A stretch of DNA of 16,041 bases from assembly GCA_016929735.1 (NCBI GenBank), contig JAFGID010000244.1:1-16041 (forward strand), given 5' to 3'. Positions within the stretch are counted from its first letter, which is position 1, and the number at the start of each line of letters is the position of its first letter. The position numbers and the translations under genes were made by a program. The notes beneath the pieces were generated by a model. It did not search any database. It saw only the letters and a list, made by a program, of their open reading frames with translations, and was not told the DNA's origin. Shown piece after piece: positions 1 to 6,423 of this stretch. Origin of the DNA: Ignavibacteriales bacterium. Lineage in GTDB: Bacteria > Bacteroidota > Ignavibacteria > Ignavibacteriales > Melioribacteraceae.

Positions 1-249
1 GCATTTGCAAATGCAAAAGGAAATAATTTTAAAAAGATGAAAGAAATATTAAAAAACAAAGGTATTCAAAGAAAGCAAGTTCCTGAATATAAAAAATTAT
101 ATTTGGAATTGGGTGTTAATAAAGAAACAGAAGAAGAAATTACAAAATATACGAAACGCGCCTTGTTAGCGTTAAAAAATTTAAGTGATGAAAAATCAAG
201 AAATATTTTGATATGGTTAGCTAATCAAATGTTAAAAAGAAAATCATAA
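1..249 (+). CDS. Polyprenyl diphosphate synthase, C-terminal end (5' partial)
   Basis: The frame is open from base 1, so this is the last 82 codons of a gene that begins upstream. The ATG at 37 is only an internal methionine. The visible part fits the C-terminal helices of trans-isoprenyl (farnesyl/geranylgeranyl-type) diphosphate synthases. It has an 'A-N-A-K-G' turn, a stretch of alternating charged helices, then a 'Y-x-K-R-A-L-L-A-L-K-N-L' helix and a closing 'I-W-L-A-N-Q-M-L-K-R-K-S' helix. That layout matches the family ending 'A...AL..L......L..LA.....R'. The two DDxxD catalytic motifs would lie upstream and cannot be checked. Such enzymes condense isopentenyl diphosphate with allylic diphosphates in the cytoplasm to make quinone and undecaprenyl precursors. 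The stop overlaps the HPr start by one base (TAATG), implying translational coupling. Family assignment rests on the C-terminus alone. Confidence 0.66.
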   Translation, partial: AFANAKGNNFKKMKEILKNKGIQRKQVPEYKKLYLELGVNKETEEEITKYTKRALLALKNLSDEKSRNILIWLANQMLKRKS

Positions 250-515
250 TGTTGGAAGTAAAAGTAAAAATATTAAACAATGCCGGATTACATACAAGAC
301 CAGCTGCAACAATCGTTAAACTTGCTGCAAAATATATAGCAGATTTCTTTATTTATAAAGATGGTTTTATGGTCAATGGAAAAAGTATAATTGGTGTTAT
401 GACATTAGCTGCTGAAAAGGGGAGTGAATTAACACTTAATTTTAATGGTGAGGATGAACAAGAAGCTTCAAGAGAGATTGTTGATTTTTTTAACAGAGGA
501 TTTGACGAGGTATAA
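249..515 (+). CDS. ptsH: Phosphocarrier protein HPr
   Basis: HPr is the small cytoplasmic phosphocarrier that takes phosphate from Enzyme I on a histidine. Its 88 residues match the family length. The active-site motif G13-L-H15-T-R17-P-A is intact, with His15 and Arg17 at the canonical positions. Ser46 lies in N-G-K-S-I-I-G and is the regulatory site used by HPr kinase/phosphorylase where that enzyme exists. Its presence suggests ATP-dependent Ser phosphorylation, although no hprK is in the window. The ATG overlaps the stop of the upstream prenyl synthase by 1 nt, and the stop directly abuts the Enzyme I ATG (TAAATG), so the three genes are almost certainly co-translated. No EIIA, EIIB or EIIC gene is visible, so a regulatory or incomplete PTS is at least as likely as sugar transport. 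Confidence 0.96.
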   Translation: MLEVKVKILNNAGLHTRPAATIVKLAAKYIADFFIYKDGFMVNGKSIIGVMTLAAEKGSELTLNFNGEDEQEASREIVDFFNRGFDEV

Positions 516-2264
516 ATGGAAAGGATTGATAATATTATAAAAGGGATTGCTGCTGCTCCAGGCATAACTATTGCGAATGCGTATTTATTTTTTAAGGATG
601 AAGAAAAAATTTATGATGCTTGCGTTACCGATATAGAAGAAGCAAAAAAAATATTGGATGAGGCATTAGAAAAATCAAAAAGAGAATTAAGAAAAGTACT
701 TGCTGTTGCAATTGATAAAATGGGTAAGAGTCGTGCTGCAATTTTTGAAGCACAAATAATGGTGCTTGATGATCCAATTCTTATTAAAACGCTTTATAAA
801 AGAATAGAGGATGAAAAAAAAATTCCTGAATATATTGTTAATACAGAATTTTCCAAGTATCTGAAATTGATGAATGAATCGAAAGAAATTTATATGATGG
901 AAAGAGCAAACGATATTGAGGATATTAAGAATAGAATTATCAGAAATATTAAAAAGAAAAAGTGGCTTTCAAGAATAAGTGAGGATGTAATCGTTGTTTC
1001 GAAAAATTTAACTCCTGCTGATACAGTTCTTTTTTCTCGGGTTGATGTTAGAGGATTTGTTACAGATTTTGGTGGATTGACCTCTCATGCAGCAATCGTT
1101 GCACGTTCATTACATATACCTGCTGTTGTTGGTCTACATGAAGCGACAAAAAAAATACACAATGGTGACCAACTTATTGTTGATGGATTTAAGGGAATTA
1201 TTATTATTAATCCCGATTCTGAACAGCTAAGAATTTATAAGAATAAGATTGAGAAACTTTATGAAATAGACTCAGAACTTATTAAACTCAAAAGCGAACC
1301 AGCTATTACAAAAGATGGCAAAAAAATTCAGATATTTGGCAATCTTGATTTAAGTGAGGAATTAGAAATTATTATACAAAACGGTGGAGAAGGTTTAGGA
1401 CTTGTCAGAACTGAGCAAATGTTCACAAACTCTGAAGATTTTCCAAGCGAAGATGAGCAATACATTCTATATCGGGACTTGTCAGAACGTGTTTATCCGC
1501 ACTCTGTTATCATAAGAACTTTTGATATCGGCGGAGATAAGGTGCTACCTGTCGATGTAAAAGAGAATAATCCATTTCTTGGTTGGCGTGGTATTAGAAT
1601 TATGCTGGACAATGTCGAGATTTTTAAGTCTCAGCTGAAAGCAATTCTTCGTGCAAGTGTGCATAAGAATGTTAAAATTATGATTCCCATGATATCTTCA
1701 TTTAGCGAGGTGAAGAAATCTAATGAGATTTTAGAAGAATGTAAATTGGAACTGCAGGAAAATAATATCCCATTTGACAAGCACATATCTATCGGTGTTA
1801 TGATTGAAGTACCATCTGCCGCAGTCGTAATCAAAGATATTTGTAACGAAGTTGATTTTGTAAGTATCGGGACAAATGATTTAATTCAATATCTCTTAGC
1901 AGTTGATAGAGGGAATGATATTATTTCTGATTTATATCAGGAATTTCATCCTGCGGTTATAAGAACTTTAAAACATATAATTTCTGAAGGGAAAAAGAAT
2001 AAAGTTACTGTCGGTCTTTGTGGGGAAATGGCTGCAGATACACTTGCAATTCCACTACTCATTGGATTAGGACTGGAACAAGTAAGTGTCTCAGGAGTTG
2101 TTATTCCAAACATAAAAAGTATTATTAGAAATCTTAACTACAAGCAGGCAAAGAAATTAGCCGAGCAGTGTTTGGAGCTAAAGACGGAAATTGAAATCAA
2201 AAATAAAGTAAAAGAATTTTATCATAAAAACATCATAGATGATTATGAAAACTTTACACAGTGA
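516..2264 (+). CDS. ptsI: PTS Enzyme I (phosphoenolpyruvate-protein phosphotransferase)
   Basis: Enzyme I autophosphorylates from phosphoenolpyruvate and passes the phosphate to HPr in the cytoplasm. The 582 residues match the usual length of about 570-580. In order: the N-terminal 'G-I-A-A-A-P-G-I' strand (10-17); the helical HPr-binding domain (about 30-145); the phosphohistidine domain with G-G-L-T-S-H191-A-A-I-V-A-R, where His191 is the phosphorylated residue; and the C-terminal PEP-binding TIM barrel. The barrel carries G-L-V-R298-T-E, R334-T-F-D-I-G-G-D-K, E431, S-I-G-T-N-D-L-I-Q-Y (450-459), D-R-G-N (464-467) and catalytic Cys502 in G-L-C-G-E-M. All the key residues I can check are present. 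A GAGG at 507-510 sits 5 nt before the ATG. The 3' end overlaps the downstream sugar isomerase by 26 nt. Confidence 0.97.
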   Translation: MERIDNIIKGIAAAPGITIANAYLFFKDEEKIYDACVTDIEEAKKILDEALEKSKRELRKVLAVAIDKMGKSRAAIFEAQIMVLDDPILIKTLYKRIEDEKKIPEYIVNTEFSKYLKLMNESKEIYMMERANDIEDIKNRIIRNIKKKKWLSRISEDVIVVSKNLTPADTVLFSRVDVRGFVTDFGGLTSHAAIVARSLHIPAVVGLHEATKKIHNGDQLIVDGFKGIIIINPDSEQLRIYKNKIEKLYEIDSELIKLKSEPAITKDGKKIQIFGNLDLSEELEIIIQNGGEGLGLVRTEQMFTNSEDFPSEDEQYILYRDLSERVYPHSVIIRTFDIGGDKVLPVDVKENNPFLGWRGIRIMLDNVEIFKSQLKAILRASVHKNVKIMIPMISSFSEVKKSNEILEECKLELQENNIPFDKHISIGVMIEVPSAAVVIKDICNEVDFVSIGTNDLIQYLLAVDRGNDIISDLYQEFHPAVIRTLKHIISEGKKNKVTVGLCGEMAADTLAIPLLIGLGLEQVSVSGVVIPNIKSIIRNLNYKQAKKLAEQCLELKTEIEIKNKVKEFYHKNIIDDYENFTQ

Positions 2265-3303
2265 AAATATAATTAGTCAGCTTATCAAAAAAAATGATTC
2301 GAGTAATCAATTTGAGGTTTTAAAAAATTCTGCTGAGCAAATCAACTTCGCATTATCTCAAAAAATTGACTTAGATAAAATTGCAATAGGCAAAACTCTA
2401 AACATAATTATAACTGGAATGGGTGGGTCAGCAATTAGCGGTGAAGTGGTATCAAATTTATTCCAAAAGAAATTAGAATATCCTGTTTTTATAAACAGGA
2501 ATTATGAACTTCCTGCTTTTGCAAATGATAAGACTTTGTTAATTGTTTCTTCATATTCGGGAAATACTGAAGAAACTATTTCATCACTAAAAGATGGATT
2601 GAGAAAGAAGTGTCAGATATGTGTAATGACAACTGGAGGTGAAATTGAAATAATCGCCAAGGAAAATGATTTACCTATTATTAAATTACAAAAAGGATTC
2701 CAACCACGATTTGCATTGTGGGTTAATCTATTCTCGTTATTAAATTTATTTCAATATTTAAACTTAATACCAGATATTTCAGATTTAGTTGAGAAAGCAA
2801 AGATAATTATTAAAAAAAGAGCTAACGAATTTTCAAAAGAAAAAAATCTCCCATTAGATTATGCCGTTCAATTACTCGGTTTCATTCCTGTAATTTATGC
2901 AGTTGATGGAATAACTGGGGTTGTCGCTTCTCGATTTAAAGCTCAACTGAATGAAAATTCGAAAATTCATGCTTGTCTTAATTCCTATCCTGAATTAAAT
3001 CATAATGAAATAATCGGATGGGAAACGCAGAACGAAAAAATATTTAATTCGAAAGTTGTTTGTATTTATGATAAAGATTATCATCCTCAAATTCAAAAAA
3101 GGATAAAAATTACAAATGACTTAATTAGAAAAGCAAATACTGAAATTATTGAAATTAAAAGTGAAGAATCCGAATATGAGCTAAGGTTGCTAGACTTAAT
3201 TTATTTGACAGATTGGATATCATATTATCTCGCTGTGTTAAGAAATTTCGATCCATCAGAAATTAATTATATACATTTTTTAAAAAAGAAATTATCTGAA
3301 TAA
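2239..3303 (+). CDS. Bifunctional phosphoglucose/phosphomannose isomerase (SIS domain)
   Basis: A SIS-fold isomerase of the PGI/PMI family, which interconverts glucose-6-phosphate or mannose-6-phosphate with fructose-6-phosphate in the cytoplasm. At 354 residues it fits this short family and not the roughly 550-residue classical Pgi. Diagnostic motifs are T-G-M-G-G-S-A-I-S-G (59-68), the phosphate-binding S-S-Y-S-G-N-T-E-E-T (104-113), P-R-F-A-L (156-160), and R-F-K-A-Q-L-N-E-N-S-K (232-242) followed by P-E-L-N-H-N-E-I-I-G-W-E (251-262). The last block carries the conserved acidic and His residues of this family's active site. The chosen ATG lies inside ptsI (26-nt overlap). A second in-frame ATG at 2245 (codon 3) is equally possible and still overlaps. 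Substrate preference between glucose and mannose phosphates cannot be told from the sequence. Confidence 0.93.
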   Translation: MIMKTLHSENIISQLIKKNDSSNQFEVLKNSAEQINFALSQKIDLDKIAIGKTLNIIITGMGGSAISGEVVSNLFQKKLEYPVFINRNYELPAFANDKTLLIVSSYSGNTEETISSLKDGLRKKCQICVMTTGGEIEIIAKENDLPIIKLQKGFQPRFALWVNLFSLLNLFQYLNLIPDISDLVEKAKIIIKKRANEFSKEKNLPLDYAVQLLGFIPVIYAVDGITGVVASRFKAQLNENSKIHACLNSYPELNHNEIIGWETQNEKIFNSKVVCIYDKDYHPQIQKRIKITNDLIRKANTEIIEIKSEESEYELRLLDLIYLTDWISYYLAVLRNFDPSEINYIHFLKKKLSE

Positions 3304-3306
3304 TTT

Positions 3307-4071
3307 ATGATTGAAATAAGAAAAATATTTTTTGTTATCTTAAATTTTTATTTATCATTTTCATTGTACGAACTTAAATGCCAAAGTTTTCTTAACGAAC
3401 AGAAAAGTTATTCCAAAGTAAATCAGGCTTTTGATGAGAAGGAAAAAGCTTTGCTCTTGGAAATATCACAAGTTGGTGTGGATAATACATCATTTGAAAT
3501 ATTTTTAAGAGCATTCAAGAAAGAAAGAATTTTAGAAGTCTGGATAAAAAACAAGAGCGATAAATCTTACACTTTCTTTAAAGATTATGATTTCTGTGCA
3601 TTTTCAGGAATACTTGGTCCCAAGAGAAAAGAGGGTGATTTGCAAATTCCTGAAGGAATTTATCACATTATTCATTTTAATCCACTTAGTGATTTTTTTC
3701 TTTCACTTGGATTAAATTATCCGAATGAATCGGATAAAATTCTAAGTGATAAAAAGAAGCCAGGAAGCGATATTTATATTCACGGAGGTTGTGCTACGAT
3801 TGGATGCATTCCAATTACCGATGATAAAATAAAAGAATTATATGTCTTGGCAGTTTTAGCAAAATCTTACGGACAAATTAAAATTTATGCTCATATATTT
3901 CCTACAAAATTAGAAGGAAATAATTTTTTAATACTGAAAATTCAATATATGTTTAATAAAGAGTTGCGTGAGTTTTGGGAGAATTTACAGCCAATATATT
4001 TTTATTTTGAAGAGAATAAATTTCTTCCAAAATTCAAAGTTCAAGCAGATGGCAAATATGCTATTTACTAG
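3307..4071 (+). CDS. YafK/ErfK-type L,D-transpeptidase-family protein, exported
   Basis: A 254-residue protein with a hydrophobic N-terminus (residues about 6-20, then C-Q-S), most likely a signal peptide that sends it to the periplasm. The core carries the L,D-transpeptidase (YkuD) active-site motif I-H159-G-G-C-A-T-I-G-C167-I-P-I, with Cys167 as the expected nucleophile and His159 as its partner. The preceding G-L-N-Y-P-N-E-S-D-K (135-144) is typical of the YafK subgroup. The family forms or cuts meso-diaminopimelate links in peptidoglycan; the E. coli YafK relative (DpaA) detaches Braun lipoprotein. No LysM or other wall-binding domain is seen. The tail of about 60 residues after the catalytic core is unassigned. 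The gene starts 3 nt after the isomerase stop. Exact reaction is unknown; family is well supported. Confidence 0.85.
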   Translation: MIEIRKIFFVILNFYLSFSLYELKCQSFLNEQKSYSKVNQAFDEKEKALLLEISQVGVDNTSFEIFLRAFKKERILEVWIKNKSDKSYTFFKDYDFCAFSGILGPKRKEGDLQIPEGIYHIIHFNPLSDFFLSLGLNYPNESDKILSDKKKPGSDIYIHGGCATIGCIPITDDKIKELYVLAVLAKSYGQIKIYAHIFPTKLEGNNFLILKIQYMFNKELREFWENLQPIYFYFEENKFLPKFKVQADGKYAIY

Positions 4072-4076
4072 AAGAA

Positions 4077-4083
4077 AAGAGGA
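4077..4083 (+). promoter_or_regulatory. Shine-Dalgarno of cysS
   Basis: AAGAGGA lies 6 nt before the cysS ATG at 4090, within the 18-nt gap after the transpeptidase-like gene. It supports this start, which also gives the normal CysRS N-terminus. Confidence 0.65.
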
Positions 4084-4089
4084 ATATCA

Positions 4090-5508
4090 ATGGTAATTTA
4101 TAATACACTCACAAAAAAGAAAGAAGAATTTCAACCCATCAATCCACCAAATGTTACAATGTATTCTTGTGGTCCAACTGTTTATGATTATTTTCATATC
4201 GGTAATGCCAGAACATTTATTATGTCAGATATTATTAGGCGTTATCTTGAGTATAAGGGGTACAAGGTAACTTATGTGCAGAACTTAACCGATATTGATG
4301 ATAAAATTATAAAAAAATCGATTGAGGAAAAAATATCGACTGAACAGGTTGCCGAGAAATATATCAAAGCATTTTTTGAAGATATCAAAAAGATGAATGT
4401 TAAGGTAGCCACCAAATATCCAAAGGCAACTGAGCATATTCAAGAGATGATCGAAATAATAAAGAAATTAGAAGCTAAAGGTGTCGCATATAATAAAGAT
4501 GGAAATGTGTTTTATGATGTTTCAAAATTTCCTGAATACGGAAAACTTAGTGGAAAAGTAATTGATGAATTAGAATCGGGAGCACGTGTGGAAGTGAATG
4601 ACGAAAAAAATAATCCATTGGATTTTTCTTTGTGGAAAAAAGCAAAGGAGGGTGAGCCATCTTGGGATAGTCCTTGGGGTAAAGGAAGACCCGGATGGCA
4701 TATTGAATGTTCGGCTATGAATTTAAAACATCTAGGTGTGACAACTGATATTCATGCAGGTGGAAATGATCTGATCTTTCCACATCACGAAAACGAAATT
4801 GCACAAAGTGAGATGGCGAATGAAAAAACTTTTGTCAATTATTGGATTCATTTTGGATTTTTAAATATTAGAAAGGAAAAAATGTCGAAATCACTTGGCA
4901 ATTTTTTTACTGCACGAGAAGTATTTTCAAAATATCCTTTCGGAGTAATTAGATTATTCTTTTCGCAATCGCATTATCGTGGTCCTTTGGATTATGATGA
5001 CGAGTTATTATCAGCGGCAGGAAAAGGACTTGAAAAAATTAATAATCTCGTTTACGAATTAAAAAAACAAATTGAAAAATCAGATGATAATTGTTACTCC
5101 CCAAATATAAATATTGATGATTATAAAAAAACATTTGAAAATGCTATGGACGATGACTTTAATACTCCCCAAGCAGTAGCAACTATTTTTGACTTCGTAA
5201 GAGATATAAATAAAGAATTATCTTCTAATAACAAAATATCCAAAACATTTGTGGGTGATTCGATTAACTTTTTAAAAAATACTGCTCAACATGTTTTGGG
5301 AATTATAGATTTAGAAAAGGAAGATAAATCTGAAGACATTGAATTAGTCGAAGATTTAATTAATATTTTAACTTCCATTCGTAAAAAAGCAAAAGCCGAA
5401 AAACTTTATGCATTTGCAGATGATATTAGAGATAGGTTGAATGAAATAGGGGTTATTCTTCAGGATGGAAAAAATGGAACGGAATTTAAGATAAAAAGAA
5501 AAAGTTAA
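4090..5508 (+). CDS. cysS: Cysteinyl-tRNA synthetase
   Basis: A class I aminoacyl-tRNA synthetase that charges tRNA-Cys in the cytoplasm. The 472 residues are normal length. The HIGH signature is H36-I-G-N, and the KMSKS loop is K264-M-S-K-S. The zinc site used to recognise cysteine is complete: Cys27 (M-Y-S-C-G-P-T-V-Y-D), Cys207 (W-H-I-E-C-S), His232 and Glu236 (P-H-H-E-N-E). The hallmark stretch G-R-P-G-W-H-I-E-C-S-A-M (199-210) is present, and so is the C-terminal helical DALR-like region ending in a basic tail. An essential single-copy gene as a rule; nothing in it looks altered. It lies between two envelope genes with small gaps and is probably part of the same transcript. Confidence 0.98.
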   Translation: MVIYNTLTKKKEEFQPINPPNVTMYSCGPTVYDYFHIGNARTFIMSDIIRRYLEYKGYKVTYVQNLTDIDDKIIKKSIEEKISTEQVAEKYIKAFFEDIKKMNVKVATKYPKATEHIQEMIEIIKKLEAKGVAYNKDGNVFYDVSKFPEYGKLSGKVIDELESGARVEVNDEKNNPLDFSLWKKAKEGEPSWDSPWGKGRPGWHIECSAMNLKHLGVTTDIHAGGNDLIFPHHENEIAQSEMANEKTFVNYWIHFGFLNIRKEKMSKSLGNFFTAREVFSKYPFGVIRLFFSQSHYRGPLDYDDELLSAAGKGLEKINNLVYELKKQIEKSDDNCYSPNINIDDYKKTFENAMDDDFNTPQAVATIFDFVRDINKELSSNNKISKTFVGDSINFLKNTAQHVLGIIDLEKEDKSEDIELVEDLINILTSIRKKAKAEKLYAFADDIRDRLNEIGVILQDGKNGTEFKIKRKS

Positions 5509-5516
5509 AATTAGTT

Positions 5517-6287
5517 ATGAGAATCGTAATCAAAGCTTATTTTATAATTATTATTTTTTGTAACCTAATTTATTCGCAGGGGAGTGCAGGTTCAGAAGCG
5601 AGCTATGAATTTCGTTCGTTAATTGATATGCAGTCTGCAGGTGTATTAAAAAATGGAAATGTAGGCGTCTCAGTATACGCGATGAGTAATGGTGTTCTAA
5701 TAACAACAGTGGAAGCTGGAGTATTTGATAATTTTAATATCGGTATATCTTATGGTGGTTCGAATATTATTGGAAAAGGAAATATTGCTCTTTATAAGTT
5801 ACCTGGTGTCCTTGTTAAATACAGGATAATTAACGAATCTTATTTCTTTCCGGCATTCACTTTTGGATTTAATTCGCAGGGTAGAGGTGATTATATCGAT
5901 TCTTTAAACAGATATGAATTTAAATCAAAAGGATTTTATGCTTCAGTCACAAAAAATTTTCAAATGCTTGGATTTTTGAGTATTCACGGTTCAGTAAATT
6001 ATTCATTAGAAAATAAAGAAGATAAAAATGTTAATTTTTCAATTGGTTTAGAAAAAACAATAAGTAAAAATATTTCATTTGTCATTGAATATGATTTTGC
6101 TCTTAATGATGATGCGGAAGAATCATTCGGAAAAGGTAAGGGTTATTTAAATGTTGGATTAAAATGGTCAATTGGTCAAGGAATGACAATAGGAGCAGAT
6201 GTCAGAAATCTTATAAACAACAATAAGAAAAATCAATTTAGAGCAGATAGGGCAATTTTCTTAGAATACATACAACCTATTTTTTAA
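5517..6287 (+). CDS. Putative outer-membrane beta-barrel protein (hypothetical)
   Basis: 256 residues with an N-terminal signal peptide: basic M-R-I-V-I-K, a hydrophobic core of Ile and Phe, and a probable cut near Y-S-Q-G (19-22). The mature part is a run of alternating hydrophobic/polar strands separated by Gly/Asn turns, such as N-G-N-V-G-V-S-V-Y-A and F-N-I-G-I-S-Y-G-G. It ends in Phe, as expected for a BAM-assembled barrel, and about 8-12 strands would fit the length. Strand pairs around 'V-S-V-Y-A-M...T-V-E-A-G-V-F-D-N-F-N-I-G' recall small YjbH-like or porin-like proteins, but I do not recognise a specific family. It starts 8 nt after cysS with no clear Shine-Dalgarno. Function unknown; localisation is inferred. 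Confidence 0.75.
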   Translation: MRIVIKAYFIIIIFCNLIYSQGSAGSEASYEFRSLIDMQSAGVLKNGNVGVSVYAMSNGVLITTVEAGVFDNFNIGISYGGSNIIGKGNIALYKLPGVLVKYRIINESYFFPAFTFGFNSQGRGDYIDSLNRYEFKSKGFYASVTKNFQMLGFLSIHGSVNYSLENKEDKNVNFSIGLEKTISKNISFVIEYDFALNDDAEESFGKGKGYLNVGLKWSIGQGMTIGADVRNLINNNKKNQFRADRAIFLEYIQPIF

Positions 6288-6327
6288 ATGTTCAATTTAT
6301 TATACATCCTATTAATAAATAGACATT
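6287..6327 (+). other. AT-rich imperfect inverted repeat after the barrel gene
   Basis: ATTTATTA (6295-6302) can pair with TAATAAAT (6313-6320) across a 10-nt loop. The stem is extended outward by AATGT (6287-6291) with ACATT (6323-6327), across a 3/2-nt internal loop. It lies directly at the stop of the upstream gene, which suits a transcript 3' end. The stem is nearly all A-U and no T-run follows, so it is a weak terminator candidate at best. Confidence 0.25.
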
Positions 6328-6423
6328 CTCAACTTGAAAAACAACACAAATTCAATAAAAAATCTTACTTTTTTAGGCATAATTTTTGCAAATTAAAATT
6401 GAATTAATAAGAGGAGCACAAAA
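6328..6423 (+). promoter_or_regulatory. Leader region of the lipoprotein/OMP operon
   Basis: This spacer precedes the four-gene unit and should contain its promoter. A CATAAT at 6378-6383 resembles a -10 box, but no convincing -35 hexamer lies 16-18 nt upstream. A near-match to the Bacteroidetes -7 element, TA-AT-TTTTG (6380-6388), is one base too long. The only firm signal is AGGAG (6412-6416), 7 nt before the ATG at 6424. Confidence 0.35.

Noticed and set aside
37..249. Stand-alone 70-residue protein starting at ATG 37
   Set aside because: The frame is open to the window edge and the extra upstream residues continue the same prenyl synthase-like C-terminus.
6106..6287. Barrel gene at 5517-6287 as first member of the lipoprotein operon
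   Set aside because: A 136-nt spacer with an inverted repeat and a fresh Shine-Dalgarno separates them, unlike the 0-2 nt gaps inside the operon; co-transcription is not excluded but not supported.
6288..6423. tRNA or small RNA gene in the spacer
   Set aside because: No cloverleaf, no GTTC-type T-loop and only weak AU pairing were seen.
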